The position numbers and the translations under genes were made by a program. Positions 18,895-29,825 of a stretch of DNA of 64,000 bases are shown piece after piece (positions within the stretch are counted from its first letter, which is position 1; each line of letters opens with the position of its first letter). The notes below the pieces were generated by a model. That model had not been told where the DNA came from. It ran no database searches and was given only the letters and a program-made list of their open reading frames with translations. Source of the DNA: an uncultured SAR86 cluster bacterium (GTDB lineage Bacteria > Pseudomonadota > Gammaproteobacteria > Magnimaribacterales > D2472); NCBI GenBank assembly GCA_902626385.1, contig CACOEZ010000002.1:124001-188000 (forward strand), in the 5' to 3' direction.

Positions 18895-19322
18895 TTTTTA
18901 GAAATATCCTTTAGTTTTAAAACATCAATATCTTTTATATTTATCATCACAGCTAGTCTTCTTATCAATCTTTCCTCATCTACTTCTAAAACTCCATCCG
19001 CATATGCAATTTTCCACATAAAATTTAACAATGATAATTTTTCATTTTTTGAATAGTGTTCATTAATATCTTCAACAAATTCATAGAAAGAAACACTGTC
19101 TTTTGAGTATATCTCAATAATTTTTAGTATTTCAAATTCATCTTTATTGACTTTTTTTGAAATGAGTTTTATCTCTTCCATGAGAATAGCTAATTCATCA
19201 TTACTTATTTCACCGTCTATTCTAGCTATCTCATATGCTAATACAGCAGCGGTCAATTCAATCTCAAAATTTGCTTCATTTGATTCTTGATTGGGACTAT
19301 TTTTCTTAAAAAAATTGAACAT
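18891..19322 (-). CDS. TerB-family protein
   Basis: LTAAVLAYEIARIDGEISNDE and MWKIAYADGVLEVDEERLIRRLA. Confidence 0.75.
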   Translation of the reverse strand: MFNFFKKNSPNQESNEANFEIELTAAVLAYEIARIDGEISNDELAILMEEIKLISKKVNKDEFEILKIIEIYSKDSVSFYEFVEDINEHYSKNEKLSLLNFMWKIAYADGVLEVDEERLIRRLAVMINIKDIDVLKLKDISKN

Positions 19323-19323
19323 G

Positions 19324-20382
19324 TTATTTTTTATTCATATCATTGTTTATTTCATAGTAACTTGCAAAAACATAATATATAGCACCATATGTTAGAAATA
19401 GTATCAAAGAAACTGAAGGTGAAGAGAAATTTTCAATGAATATACCTAACATCCCAGAAAAAAGAGTTATCAAAAGAATAATTAATAATGTGCCCTCAGG
19501 AGAAAAACTTTTCATTAATTTATGATGAATGTGATCTCTTCCTGCTGAAGTCCAGCTGATACCTTTCTTAACTCTTGAAAATATCAAAATAATACAGTCT
19601 AAAAAGGGTATTGCAACAAACCAAAGCATAGTAATCGGTTCAACATCATATATTTCATTTTGGGAAGCATATATTGCAGACCAGGCAACCCAAAAACCAA
19701 TTAAGTTGGAGCCGCTATCACCTAAAAACACTCCTCTTTTTTTACCGAAAAGCCCTATATTGAATAAAAGGAAACCCAGCATTGAACCAATAATTAGAAC
19801 TAGCATAGAGTCATATATTAGACCAGAGAAAAATCCTATTAAAAGTAATGCAAGCATGGCACATCCAGCGCATAATCCATTTATACCATCCATCATATTA
19901 AATGCATTCATAATTCCAACAACGCAAAAAACAGTTATAGGAATGCTAAAAATGCCTAGCTTAATTTCACCAAATCCAAACAAATCACCTAAGGATTCAA
20001 TATAAACATTTGTGCTCAATATCATATAAATTGTTAAAAAGGATTGCATGAATATTCTAATTTTTGCACTTAATCCTTTTAAATCATCAATTAAAAAAAG
20101 CACAAGTAGGGGGACTGAAATTAGCATTAATTGAAATGTAAAATCCGGAACATATCCATTTAAATTATTTAAGTCAATATACAATTTTCCAGTTATCAAT
20201 AGAGCAATTAGAATTCCTATGCCGCCAGTTAATGGAGTAGGTCTTTTATGAAATTTTCGACTTCTGTCTGGAAGATCAACAAGAACATTATATTTTTTTG
20301 CATAATTTCGTAAAACTGAATTAATAGCCATTGATGCAATTATGCTTATAATTATGTAATCTAGTATTATTGTTAATTCCAT
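19324..20382 (-). CDS. WecA/MraY-family undecaprenyl-phosphate sugar-1-phosphate transferase
   Basis: KFHKRPTPLTGGIGI, NAFNMMDGINGLCAG, FLGDSGSNLIGF, RDHIHHKLM. Confidence 0.9.
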   Translation of the reverse strand: MELTIILDYIIISIIASMAINSVLRNYAKKYNVLVDLPDRSRKFHKRPTPLTGGIGILIALLITGKLYIDLNNLNGYVPDFTFQLMLISVPLLVLFLIDDLKGLSAKIRIFMQSFLTIYMILSTNVYIESLGDLFGFGEIKLGIFSIPITVFCVVGIMNAFNMMDGINGLCAGCAMLALLLIGFFSGLIYDSMLVLIIGSMLGFLLFNIGLFGKKRGVFLGDSGSNLIGFWVAWSAIYASQNEIYDVEPITMLWFVAIPFLDCIILIFSRVKKGISWTSAGRDHIHHKLMKSFSPEGTLLIILLITLFSGMLGIFIENFSSPSVSLILFLTYGAIYYVFASYYEINNDMNKK

Positions 20383-20402
20383 TTCTATATTTTATAACTA
20401 TT

Positions 20403-21554
20403 ATGATTAAATTTAATACATGCTTTATCGATAATAAGAATATATCAATTATATATTTAATATACTTTTTTTCATTTTTTACAAATGCTGAAACTTATAT
20501 AGATAAATTAAATGTGCCAGAGGGTTTTAAAATATCTATTTTTGCAGATGAACTTGATACCCCACGACAAATTACTGAAACTATGGACGGCCATATTGTG
20601 GTTGGATCAAAAAAAGGAGATAAAATTATTGCACTTGTTGACAGCAATGAAGATGGTAAATTTGAGGATAAATTCGTTTTAGCAGAAGGACTTCAAAATC
20701 CTACTGGAGTATCTTTTTTTAGAGGCGATTTATATTTTGCAGAAATTGATACGATATGGATTATCAAGGATATTGATAAATGGCTAGGATCAAATAATAA
20801 ATCTAAACCAGTAAAAGCGATTTATATGAATAATCTACCTTCCGACACCTGGCATGGATTTAAATATATAGATTTTGGACCTGATGGAAATTTATATATT
20901 CCTGTTGGAGTTCCTTGTAATATTTGTATCGAGCCTCAGACCAAAGATCCTAGATTTGCAGCCATTCATAAATTTGTTGATGGAGAATTAATTACTATTG
21001 CTGACGGTGTCAGAAATAGCGTAGGTTTTGATTGGCATCCTGTAACTAAAAAAATGTATTTTTCTGATAATGGAAGAGATTGGCTTGGGGATGACACTCC
21101 TTCATGTGAGCTGAATGTTGTCAATGAAGAAGGAAGTTTTTATGGTTATCCATATAAACATGCAATCGACGTTATTGATCCAGAATTTGGACATCTTATC
21201 CCAGGAGTTGATAAAGAATTCGTTGATCCTATTGCAGAACTTGGTCCACATGTTGCTCCTCTTGGCATCACTTTTTATGATAACGACAAATTTCCAAGAA
21301 AATATAAAAATAGTGTTTTTGTAGCACTGCATGGATCATGGAATAAATATAATGGTAAATCTGGTTACAAAGTGGTCTTTGTTAAACTCGATGAGAATGG
21401 AGAATATTTATACCAAGAAGATTTTATAACTGGCTGGCTATCTAATGAAAATGCTTGGGGAAGACCTGTTTCACCTTTTGTTATGAGCGATGGCTCGATG
21501 TTAGTCTCTGATGATAAGCATAATGTAATCTATAAAATCACTTACGAAGGTTAA
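20403..21554 (+). CDS. PQQ-dependent sugar (glucose/sorbosone) dehydrogenase-like protein
   Basis: LNVPEGFKISIFADELDTPRQI, GVRNSVGFDWHPVTKKMYFSDNGRDWLGDD, VALHGSWN. Confidence 0.85.
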   Translation: MIKFNTCFIDNKNISIIYLIYFFSFFTNAETYIDKLNVPEGFKISIFADELDTPRQITETMDGHIVVGSKKGDKIIALVDSNEDGKFEDKFVLAEGLQNPTGVSFFRGDLYFAEIDTIWIIKDIDKWLGSNNKSKPVKAIYMNNLPSDTWHGFKYIDFGPDGNLYIPVGVPCNICIEPQTKDPRFAAIHKFVDGELITIADGVRNSVGFDWHPVTKKMYFSDNGRDWLGDDTPSCELNVVNEEGSFYGYPYKHAIDVIDPEFGHLIPGVDKEFVDPIAELGPHVAPLGITFYDNDKFPRKYKNSVFVALHGSWNKYNGKSGYKVVFVKLDENGEYLYQEDFITGWLSNENAWGRPVSPFVMSDGSMLVSDDKHNVIYKITYEG

Positions 21555-21557
21555 ATT

Positions 21558-22310
21558 TTGGGTAAAAATTTTTCAATTGAAATTGATTTAGCAAAAAAAG
21601 CTGCATATGCTGCTGGGAAGCTTTTAGTTGAAAATAAAGCTGATCTAAATATAACCTCATCAAGTGATCCCAGAGATACTAAGCTTAAAGCAGACGTATC
21701 TTCAGAGAATTTGATCAAAAAAATTATTAAAAAAGGTTCTTCTTATGAGGTTCTTGCTGAGGAAAGTGGCAAGACATCAAATAATTTGGGAGATACATTC
21801 TGGGTTATAGATCCTCTTGACGGGACAGCGAATTACAACAGAAATATTCCAATATGTTGTATTTCTATTGGCATGGTTGTATCGCTCAAGCCTGTTTTTG
21901 GTGTCATATATGATTTTAATAATAATGAAATTTATGTTGGTGATAATTCAAATAACAGTGCAACGTTAAACGATGTTCCAATAAGCGTCTCTAATGTAGA
22001 TCAAAAGAATAAGGGAATATTAGTTACAGGCTTGCCATTTAAGACTGACTATTCTGATATTGCACTGGATAAGCTGATATCGGATATGCAAACATGGAAA
22101 AAAACTCGCATGATCGGATCTGCTGCAATAGCATCCTGTTATATTGCATCTGGAAGGGCAGAAATGTACAAAGAAAATGGAATTTTCTTATGGGATATAG
22201 TTGCTGGAGCTGCAATTGTCGAAGCGGCAGGAGGTTCAGCCGAAATAATGAATATGAAAGACAATTTCCAAGTTGATGTAATTTTTTCTAATAAAAAGAT
22301 AAAGGACTAA
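21558..22310 (+). CDS. Inositol monophosphatase-family / 3'(2'),5'-bisphosphate nucleotidase
   Basis: VLAEESGKT, FWVIDPLDGTANYNRNIP, LWDIVAGAAIVEAAGG; TTG start. Confidence 0.85.
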   Translation: MGKNFSIEIDLAKKAAYAAGKLLVENKADLNITSSSDPRDTKLKADVSSENLIKKIIKKGSSYEVLAEESGKTSNNLGDTFWVIDPLDGTANYNRNIPICCISIGMVVSLKPVFGVIYDFNNNEIYVGDNSNNSATLNDVPISVSNVDQKNKGILVTGLPFKTDYSDIALDKLISDMQTWKKTRMIGSAAIASCYIASGRAEMYKENGIFLWDIVAGAAIVEAAGGSAEIMNMKDNFQVDVIFSNKKIKD

Positions 22311-22313
22311 AAA

Positions 22314-23732
22314 ATGAAGAGCTTAGTTTGGTTTAGAGCCGATCTTCGTATTGACGACAATCCTGCTCTTCGAGAAGCGTGTAAATTATCGGATGAAGTT
22401 CATGCTGTTTATATTTATTCAGCGATGCAAAATGAAGAGCATAGTGAAGCTAATTGCAAAACAGAGTTTATTATTAACAACCTTAAACTTTTACAGGAAT
22501 CCTTAGATGAACTCAATATTCCACTCATAATATTTGATTCAGAGGGATTTCATGATAATCCAAAAATTTTGCTCGAATATGTTGAAAATCATTCTATAAA
22601 TAATGTTTACCTTAATAATCAGTTTGGGGCAGACGAGGAGCAAAGAGATAAAAGAGTTGAGGAACATTTAAAAGCTAATAGAATCAATGTTCATACATTT
22701 GACGAAAAAGTAGTATTTGCTCCTGGAACCATTCTTACTGGTGATGGAAGGCCTTATTCTGTATTTACACCTTTTAAAAGAAGATGGATTGAAAACTTTA
22801 ATTTAGACCTGCTTGATATCGAGTTCGCTTATACTCAAAAAAAACCACCCAGCTTAAACTCTAATTTCTCTGAATTTAATTTTAACTTCAAAAAATCACA
22901 TAATGTAGATATGAGCCTTTGGCCAGCTGGTGAGAGCGAAGCACTTTTGAGATTAAATACATACTTGGATAAGGAAATTTTTAAATATGCTCAAGACAGA
23001 AATGATCCTATTATTGATGGAACTAGTAGACTTTCAGCATATTTAGCATCAGGGATTATTTCTCCAAAAAGGTGCATTTTGGAGGCTTTAAAAATTAATA
23101 ATTTTCAATTAGATTCAGGAGAAAAAGGAGTCGTAAAATGGATTGATGAGATTATTTGGCGTGAATTTTATAAAAATATAATGTTTTCTTTTCCAAGAGT
23201 TAGCAAAAATAAACCTTTCCAAGAATATACAAACAATATTAGCTGGCGTTATGACGAAAAAGAATTTCAAGCATGGAAGAATGGCAAAACCGGGTTCCCT
23301 ATTATTGATTCAGCAATGAAACAATTGGAATCTGAGGGCTGGATGCATAATAGATTAAGAATGGTTGTTGCAATGTTTTTTACAAAAAACATGCTTCATG
23401 ACTGGAGGCTAGGTGAAGCCTTTTTTATGGAAAACTTAATCGATGGAGATTTTTCCTCAAATAATGGTGGGTGGCAGTGGAGTAGCTCCACCGGAACAGA
23501 TGCTGCTCCGTACTTTAGGATCTTTAATCCTTTAACACAATCTAAAAATTTTGATTCAAATGGCTTATTCATTAAAAAGCATATAATCGAATTATCTGAT
23601 GTTGATAAAAGTGAAATTCATGATCCAAGTGAAAGCACAAGAAAAATTTGTAATTATCCCTCGCAGATTTTAGATCTCAAGCAATCAAGACTGAGAGCAA
23701 TTGAAGCATTTAATCGTGTTAAAAATACTTAA
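22314..23732 (+). CDS. phrB: Deoxyribodipyrimidine photolyase
   Basis: LVWFRADLRIDDNPAL, TSRLSAYLASGIISP, EIIWREFYKNIM, FSSNNGGWQWSSSTGTDAAPYFRIFNP. Confidence 0.93.
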   Translation: MKSLVWFRADLRIDDNPALREACKLSDEVHAVYIYSAMQNEEHSEANCKTEFIINNLKLLQESLDELNIPLIIFDSEGFHDNPKILLEYVENHSINNVYLNNQFGADEEQRDKRVEEHLKANRINVHTFDEKVVFAPGTILTGDGRPYSVFTPFKRRWIENFNLDLLDIEFAYTQKKPPSLNSNFSEFNFNFKKSHNVDMSLWPAGESEALLRLNTYLDKEIFKYAQDRNDPIIDGTSRLSAYLASGIISPKRCILEALKINNFQLDSGEKGVVKWIDEIIWREFYKNIMFSFPRVSKNKPFQEYTNNISWRYDEKEFQAWKNGKTGFPIIDSAMKQLESEGWMHNRLRMVVAMFFTKNMLHDWRLGEAFFMENLIDGDFSSNNGGWQWSSSTGTDAAPYFRIFNPLTQSKNFDSNGLFIKKHIIELSDVDKSEIHDPSESTRKICNYPSQILDLKQSRLRAIEAFNRVKNT

Positions 23733-23800
23733 ATTTTTCTAGTTAAGAATATTCCACTTATGTATACTAAAGTTTCAATTTTAGGGGAATAATTATAGAC

Positions 23801-25480
23801 ATGAGTAAGTATTTGAGTGACTTAGAGATTGCAAATTCTGCTTCCAAAAAATCAATAGATGATATAGCTAGATTATTAGATATTGATATAGGAGATTTAA
23901 TAAAATTTGGTGATGACAAGGCAAAGCTTTCATCAGATTTAATTAACAGAGTTTCAAATAAAGAGGATGGAAAGCTGATATTGGTGACTGCAATTTCTCC
24001 AACGCCTGCTGGTGAAGGTAAAACAACAACAAGTGTAGGGTTAGTTGATGGTCTTTGTCATAATGGTAAGAAAGCAATGATATGTCTGAGGGAGCCCAGT
24101 CTTGGTCCATGTTTTGGTATGAAGGGCGGCGCAGCTGGCGGTGGATATGCGCAAGTTATTCCAATGACTGACATTAACCTCCATTTTACCGGAGATTTTC
24201 ATGCTATAGGAGCAGCTCATAATTTGTTGTCCGCACTTATAGATAACCATATTCATTGGGAAAACGAATTAAATATAGATCCAAGACGGATAACTTGGAA
24301 ACGAGTTGTCGATATGAATGATAGGTCTTTAAGAGATATAACATGCGGTCTCGGCGGAACTGGAAATGGCATTCCAAGACAAAGTGGATTTGATATAACA
24401 GTAGCCTCTGAGATTATGGCTGTATTTTGTTTGGCATCAGATATTGACGACCTCCAAAAAAGAATCGGAAATATAGTTATTGGTTATACAAGAAATAACG
24501 AACCTGTAAGAGCGAAAGAACTTAAAGCGGATGGTGCAATTACAGCTCTATTAAAAGATGCATTTAAACCAAATTTAGTTCAAACGTTAGAAAATAATCC
24601 AGCATTTATGCATGGAGGTCCTTTTGCAAATATTGCTCATGGGTGTAACTCAGTAATCTCAACAAAAACCGCGTTAAAATTAGCTGACTATGTAGTAACT
24701 GAGGCTGGTTTTGGTGCTGATCTTGGCGCTGAGAAATTCTTTAATATTAAATGTAGAAAATCTGGGCTAAAGCCTGATGTTGTTGTTTTGGTTGCAACAA
24801 CAAAAGCACTTAAGATGCATGGAGGGATGAAGAAAAATGAACTAGATACAGAAAATATTCAGGCTTTAATAAAAGGATGTGAAAATCTTGGTAAGCATGT
24901 TGAGAACATATCAAAATTTGGAGTACCTGTCATTGTGGCAATAAATGATTATGTAACTGATACCAAGGAGGAACATGAGCAAATAGTTGGATTTTGTAGA
25001 AATATCGGTGTTCAATGTAAAATTTCCTCACACTGGGAACATGGTGGAGATGGCGCAAAAGATTTGGCTGAAGAGGTTTCAAAAATTGCTGATTCAAACA
25101 TATCTGAGTTTAAAACATTATATTCTAATGAAATGTCCTTATGGGACAAAACTGAGCAAATTTCAAAGAGTATATATGGTGCATCTGGAATAATTGCAGA
25201 TAAAAAAGTTAGAAATCAATTTGCAAAATTAGAAAAAGACGGCTTTGGTGAATATCCAATTTGTATGGCTAAAACCCAATATAGTTTCTCTACAGATCCT
25301 TTACTAATGGGCGCACCAAAGGGTCATGAAGTGCCAATTAGAGAAGTAAGACTTGCAGCTGGTGCAGAATTTATCGTTGTTGTCTGCGGTGAGATAATGA
25401 CAATGCCTGGACTTCCCAGGATACCTGCAGCTGAAGCAATCGGATTAGATGAGAATAAAGAAATAAAGGGTCTCTTCTAA
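23801..25480 (+). CDS. fhs: Formate--tetrahydrofolate ligase
   Basis: [48 protein letters not shown]. Confidence 0.97.
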   Translation: MSKYLSDLEIANSASKKSIDDIARLLDIDIGDLIKFGDDKAKLSSDLINRVSNKEDGKLILVTAISPTPAGEGKTTTSVGLVDGLCHNGKKAMICLREPSLGPCFGMKGGAAGGGYAQVIPMTDINLHFTGDFHAIGAAHNLLSALIDNHIHWENELNIDPRRITWKRVVDMNDRSLRDITCGLGGTGNGIPRQSGFDITVASEIMAVFCLASDIDDLQKRIGNIVIGYTRNNEPVRAKELKADGAITALLKDAFKPNLVQTLENNPAFMHGGPFANIAHGCNSVISTKTALKLADYVVTEAGFGADLGAEKFFNIKCRKSGLKPDVVVLVATTKALKMHGGMKKNELDTENIQALIKGCENLGKHVENISKFGVPVIVAINDYVTDTKEEHEQIVGFCRNIGVQCKISSHWEHGGDGAKDLAEEVSKIADSNISEFKTLYSNEMSLWDKTEQISKSIYGASGIIADKKVRNQFAKLEKDGFGEYPICMAKTQYSFSTDPLLMGAPKGHEVPIREVRLAAGAEFIVVVCGEIMTMPGLPRIPAAEAIGLDENKEIKGLF

Positions 25481-25547
25481 TTAAAACTTTCTAGTTCATT
25501 TATAAGTATTTAGTTATAATTTTATATCTTAATTGATGGAGTAAAGT

Positions 25548-26972
25548 ATGAGCAATGATTTAAATTTTTATATTGATGGTGAATGGGTTCAATCAAACTC
25601 TAATGAACTTATAGATGTTATAAATCCTGCAAATGAAGAAGTTATTGGACAGATAACAGCAGGAACAAAAGAAGATATTGATATGGCAGCAAATGCTGCA
25701 AGCGAAGCATTTAAGACATTTTCAAAAACAACCCAGCAAGAGAGAGTTGAGCTATTACAAAACATTATCAAAGAATATGAAAATAGATACAAAGATTTTG
25801 TAGAAGTTATTACTAAAGAAATGGGTGCTCCAGTCTGGTTGTCTGAAAGAGCTCAGGCTAACACAGGATTAATAAATTTTAAAGAAACATTAGAGGCTCT
25901 TCAGTCTTATGAGTTTGAAAAGGAAGAAGATGGATATTCTCTTCGCAAGGAACCAATCGGAGTTATTGGGATGATTACTCCATGGAATTGGCCAATGAAT
26001 CAGATCACCACAAAAGTTTCTGCAGCAATTGCTGCAGGCTGTACCATGGTCTTAAAACCAAGCGAAATATCTCCATACTGCTCCATGTTACTTGCAGAGG
26101 TGATGCATGAAGCGGGCGTGCCCAAAGGAGTTTTTAATTTAGTAAATGGTTATGGGCCAATAGTTGGTGCAGCCCTATCAGAGCATGAAAAAATTGATAT
26201 GATGTCATTTACTGGATCAACACGGGCTGGTATAGCTGTTGCTCAAGCATCTGCAGTCACTGTAAAAAGAGTTCAGCAAGAATTAGGTGGGAAATCAGCT
26301 AATATTATTTTAGATGATGTTGCTGATCTTGAAAAATCAGTTAAAGGTGGTGCTGGACATTGTTTCCTAAATTCTGGCCAATCATGTAATGCACCGACAA
26401 GAATGTTGGTATCAGCAAATAATTATGATAAGGCCGTTGAAGTTGCTGCTGCTACAGCAGAAACAACAACTGTTGGTGATCCTTACGGAGAATCTAGGCT
26501 AGGACCAATATCAAATAAAACTCAGTATGAAAAAGTGATAAAAATGATTGAGATTGGTATTGAGGAGGGTGCTAGGTTGGTTGCAGGAGGCGTTGAAAAA
26601 CCTGAGGGTTATGACAAGGGTTATTATGTTAAGCCAACAGTTTTTGCAGATGTTACTAATGATATGACTATTGCAAAAGAAGAAATATTTGGACCAGTAT
26701 TATGTGTTATGAAATATGAAACTGAAGAAGAAGCAATTCAGATAGCTAATGATACTGAGTATGGTCTAGCTGGATATGTGCAAGGAGAATTATCGCATGC
26801 CATTGAAGTTGGTAATCAAATCAGAGCAGGACAGATAACCATTAACGGGGGTGCAAGAGGTAATGCAGCACCATTTGGAGGCTATAAAGCTTCAGGAAAT
26901 GGAAGAGAGCATGGAAAGCACGGAATAGAAGAGTGTCTTGAAACTAAGGCTGTTATTGTCCCTGCAAGCTAG
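25548..26972 (+). CDS. NAD(P)-dependent aldehyde dehydrogenase
   Basis: ITPWNWPMNQITTKVSAA, FTGSTRAG, QELGGKSANII, NSGQSCNAPTRM. Confidence 0.93.
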   Translation: MSNDLNFYIDGEWVQSNSNELIDVINPANEEVIGQITAGTKEDIDMAANAASEAFKTFSKTTQQERVELLQNIIKEYENRYKDFVEVITKEMGAPVWLSERAQANTGLINFKETLEALQSYEFEKEEDGYSLRKEPIGVIGMITPWNWPMNQITTKVSAAIAAGCTMVLKPSEISPYCSMLLAEVMHEAGVPKGVFNLVNGYGPIVGAALSEHEKIDMMSFTGSTRAGIAVAQASAVTVKRVQQELGGKSANIILDDVADLEKSVKGGAGHCFLNSGQSCNAPTRMLVSANNYDKAVEVAAATAETTTVGDPYGESRLGPISNKTQYEKVIKMIEIGIEEGARLVAGGVEKPEGYDKGYYVKPTVFADVTNDMTIAKEEIFGPVLCVMKYETEEEAIQIANDTEYGLAGYVQGELSHAIEVGNQIRAGQITINGGARGNAAPFGGYKASGNGREHGKHGIEECLETKAVIVPAS

Positions 26973-27778
26973 TCCAAAAGATCTGGTTGCATCTTGATAA
27001 TTTTGTCGAAAGCAGGCTGATAGCTTGCCCAAGCTGCAATATCATTTGCAATAAATTCCCTTGTTTTAATTGCAGTTTCGTGAGGAATTACAACTGGTTT
27101 TCCAGCTGCCTCAGCCATCAATTGAGCTTGGCAACATCTCTCCATGGACATATAAAACCATAAAGCAATGTCTACTGAGGGCCCTGTAGTTAATATGCCG
27201 TGATTTTGGAGAATTATGACTTTTTTTTCACCAAGAGCTTTTGCTATTTCATCACCTTCGTTAACTTCCTCAACCACTCCTGAAAAGTCTTTGTAGATAG
27301 CTTGATTTTCATAAAATGCACATGAGTCTTGAGCGATTGGATCTAAAAGTTTTCCAAGTGTTGAGAATGTTCTTCCATAAATTGAATGTGAATGAGCTGC
27401 AGCATTGACATCAGGTCTTGCTTTATGAAGTCTTGAATGAATTGCAAATGCAGCTACGTTGACATCTCGGTCACCTTGAACCACTTTACCGTCGTGGTTT
27501 ACAAGCAAGAGATCAGAAACAGATATTTGTGAAAAATGAACTCCTAGCGGATTTACCCAAAAGTGATCACTAAATTCAGGGTCTCTATACGTAATATGGC
27601 CAGCTACGCCCTCATTGAAACCAAAATAATCAAAAAGTCTAAAGCCAGCAGCTAGCTTTTCAAGCTGGTTTCTTCTTTCTTCTGCTGGCGAGGCAAACTC
27701 TTGAAATACTAACCCCTTATCCTTTATAGGAAGTCTACCATCTGTTGTGTCTATTTTAATGGGTGCAACATTTGACAT
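26969..27778 (-). CDS. Class II aldolase/adducin-family protein
   Basis: GHITYRDPEFSDHFWVNPLG, AAAHSHSIYGRTFS, ILQNHGILTTG; start at MSNVAPIKID. Confidence 0.9.
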   Translation of the reverse strand: MSNVAPIKIDTTDGRLPIKDKGLVFQEFASPAEERRNQLEKLAAGFRLFDYFGFNEGVAGHITYRDPEFSDHFWVNPLGVHFSQISVSDLLLVNHDGKVVQGDRDVNVAAFAIHSRLHKARPDVNAAAHSHSIYGRTFSTLGKLLDPIAQDSCAFYENQAIYKDFSGVVEEVNEGDEIAKALGEKKVIILQNHGILTTGPSVDIALWFYMSMERCCQAQLMAEAAGKPVVIPHETAIKTREFIANDIAAWASYQPAFDKIIKMQPDLLD

Positions 27779-27837
27779 AGTTTTTATTCTCCTTTGCTCA
27801 TTAATGTTAAAATAGCTTATCAAGAAAAAGGAAAAAT

Positions 27838-29229
27838 ATGAAATTTAGAACAGAAAAAGATAGTCTAGGCGAAGTTAAAGTTCCTTCAAAAGCGCTTTGG
27901 GGAGCACAAACTCAGCGTGCCATAAATAATTTTCCAATAAGCGGGATAAAAATGGATTTTCCTTTTACTAAATCATTCGTCTCATCTTTAGGACTTATAA
28001 AAGATGCTGCAGCCAAGGCAAATTTAAAACTCAAATTAATATCCGCAAAAAAATCAAAAGCTATTTCAAGGGCAGCTAAAGAAGTATGGAAAGAAAAACA
28101 TCATCATCAATTTCCTATAGATGTTTTTCAAACTGGATCTGGAACAAGCTCAAATATGAACGCAAACGAAGTAATAGCCTCTCTTGCAACAAAATTTGCA
28201 AAAACTCAGATAAAACCAAATGATGATGTAAATATGAGCCAAAGCAGTAATGATGTAATTCCAACTGCTATAAAGATTAGCGCTCACATGGACCTAACAA
28301 AAAAAATGTTACCTGCTCTTAATGAATTAATTAAAGCAATTGAGAGAAAATCTCAATCAATCAAAGGAACTATAAAAACAGGAAGAACACACTTAATGGA
28401 TGCAATGCCAATTGATTTTTCAGAGGAGCTTTTAGCATGGTCTAGTCAGTTAGAATCCTCTAAGGAAATGATCAATATTCTGAGTGAAAAATTACTAATA
28501 CTCCCTCAAGGAGGAACGGCTGTTGGCAGTGGAATAAATGCGCATAAAAATTTCGCAAAATATTTTGCTCAGGAAATGACAAATATATATGATAAAAAAA
28601 CTAGGTTTACAGCCAGTAAAAATTTCTATCATGAATTAAGTGCCCAGGATTGCTCTGTTCAATTATCAGGTGAGCTTAAAAACCTTGCAATAATCTTAAT
28701 GAAGATATCAAACGATTTGAGATGGATGAATAGCGGTCCATTGAATGGATTGTCTGAGATTGAACTTAAAGCGCTTCAGCCTGGTAGCAGCATTATGCCA
28801 GGCAAAGTAAACCCAGTAATTCCTGAAGCAGTAGCAATGGCATCAGCAGATGTAATTGGAAATGATGTTTCAATTACTGTTGCAGCGCAATCCGGAAGTT
28901 TTCAATTGAATGTTATGTTGCCGGTGATTGCTTATAACTTACTCAAAAGTATCAATCTTTTGTCAGGAGCAATGAAGGCATTATCAAAGAATGCTATTAA
29001 GAGCTTTAAAGTAAATCACAAAAATTTAGAAATTTCTCTTTCTAAAAATCCAATATTGGTAACAGCTCTAAATCCTATAATCGGATACGATAAAGCGGCT
29101 TTAATAGCAAAAAAAGCATACAAGGAAAATAGACCGATACTAGAAGTTGCTGCCGAAATTACAAAAATTAGTGAAGCAAAACTTAAAAAATTATTAGATC
29201 CTTCAAAATTGGCAAAAGGAGGTGTATAA
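27838..29229 (+). CDS. fumC: Class II fumarate hydratase
   Basis: ALWGAQTQRAINNFPISG, TGSGTSSNMNANEV, GRTHLMDAMP, LQPGSSIMPGKVNPVIPEA. Confidence 0.95.
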   Translation: MKFRTEKDSLGEVKVPSKALWGAQTQRAINNFPISGIKMDFPFTKSFVSSLGLIKDAAAKANLKLKLISAKKSKAISRAAKEVWKEKHHHQFPIDVFQTGSGTSSNMNANEVIASLATKFAKTQIKPNDDVNMSQSSNDVIPTAIKISAHMDLTKKMLPALNELIKAIERKSQSIKGTIKTGRTHLMDAMPIDFSEELLAWSSQLESSKEMINILSEKLLILPQGGTAVGSGINAHKNFAKYFAQEMTNIYDKKTRFTASKNFYHELSAQDCSVQLSGELKNLAIILMKISNDLRWMNSGPLNGLSEIELKALQPGSSIMPGKVNPVIPEAVAMASADVIGNDVSITVAAQSGSFQLNVMLPVIAYNLLKSINLLSGAMKALSKNAIKSFKVNHKNLEISLSKNPILVTALNPIIGYDKAALIAKKAYKENRPILEVAAEITKISEAKLKKLLDPSKLAKGGV

Positions 29230-29231
29230 AA

Positions 29232-29582
29232 GTGCCAGAAAATTTATCAAAAAAAAGCTGCGAAGCATGTAGAGAAGGCGTTCCCGTTTTATCAGACAGA
29301 GAAATAAATGAACTAATGCCACAGATACCTTCATGGATTGTTCATGAAGAAGATGGATTAAAAAGATTAGTATGTTCTTTTGCTTTCTCCAGCTATCAAG
29401 ATTCGGTAGATTTTACTAACAATATTGCCAGATTGGCTGAAGAAGAGGATCATCATCCTGAGATCGTATTAGAGTGGGGTAATGTAACAGTTTCTTGGTG
29501 GTCGCACAAAATAAAAGGCCTTCATAAAAATGACTTCATATGTGCCTCAAAAACTGACGATATTTTCAAAGCAGCCAATTAA
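29232..29582 (+). CDS. phhB: 4a-hydroxytetrahydrobiopterin (pterin carbinolamine) dehydratase
   Basis: CSFAFSSYQDSVDF, ARLAEEEDHHPEIVLEWGNVTVSWWSHKIKGL; GTG start. Confidence 0.9.
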   Translation: MPENLSKKSCEACREGVPVLSDREINELMPQIPSWIVHEEDGLKRLVCSFAFSSYQDSVDFTNNIARLAEEEDHHPEIVLEWGNVTVSWWSHKIKGLHKNDFICASKTDDIFKAAN

Positions 29583-29597
29583 GAAAATATAAATAAA

Positions 29598-29825
29598 ATG
29601 AATCAAAATGAAAAACCTTTTCAGTTTTTAGCATGGATGGCAACTACAATATTAATTTTGGCTGCAATACTGGCAAGTTTTGTTCCAGCTCTTGAATATC
29701 ATCATTGGGCTTTTATAATTGCAAACTCACTTTGGGTCATAGTTGGATTGTTATGGAAAGAGGCAACTTTGATAGTTCTTAATGCTGGGTTAACAATAAT
29801 TTATGTTCTTGGATTAATTTTATAA
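29598..29825 (+). CDS. Small 2-3 TM membrane protein, function unknown
   Basis: 75 aa hydrophobic ORF in a dense gene array. Confidence 0.6.
   Translation: MNQNEKPFQFLAWMATTILILAAILASFVPALEYHHWAFIIANSLWVIVGLLWKEATLIVLNAGLTIIYVLGLIL

Noticed and set aside
19706-20005. 99-aa + strand ORF inside the WecA-like gene
   Set aside because: Antisense shadow ORF with no recognisable domain.
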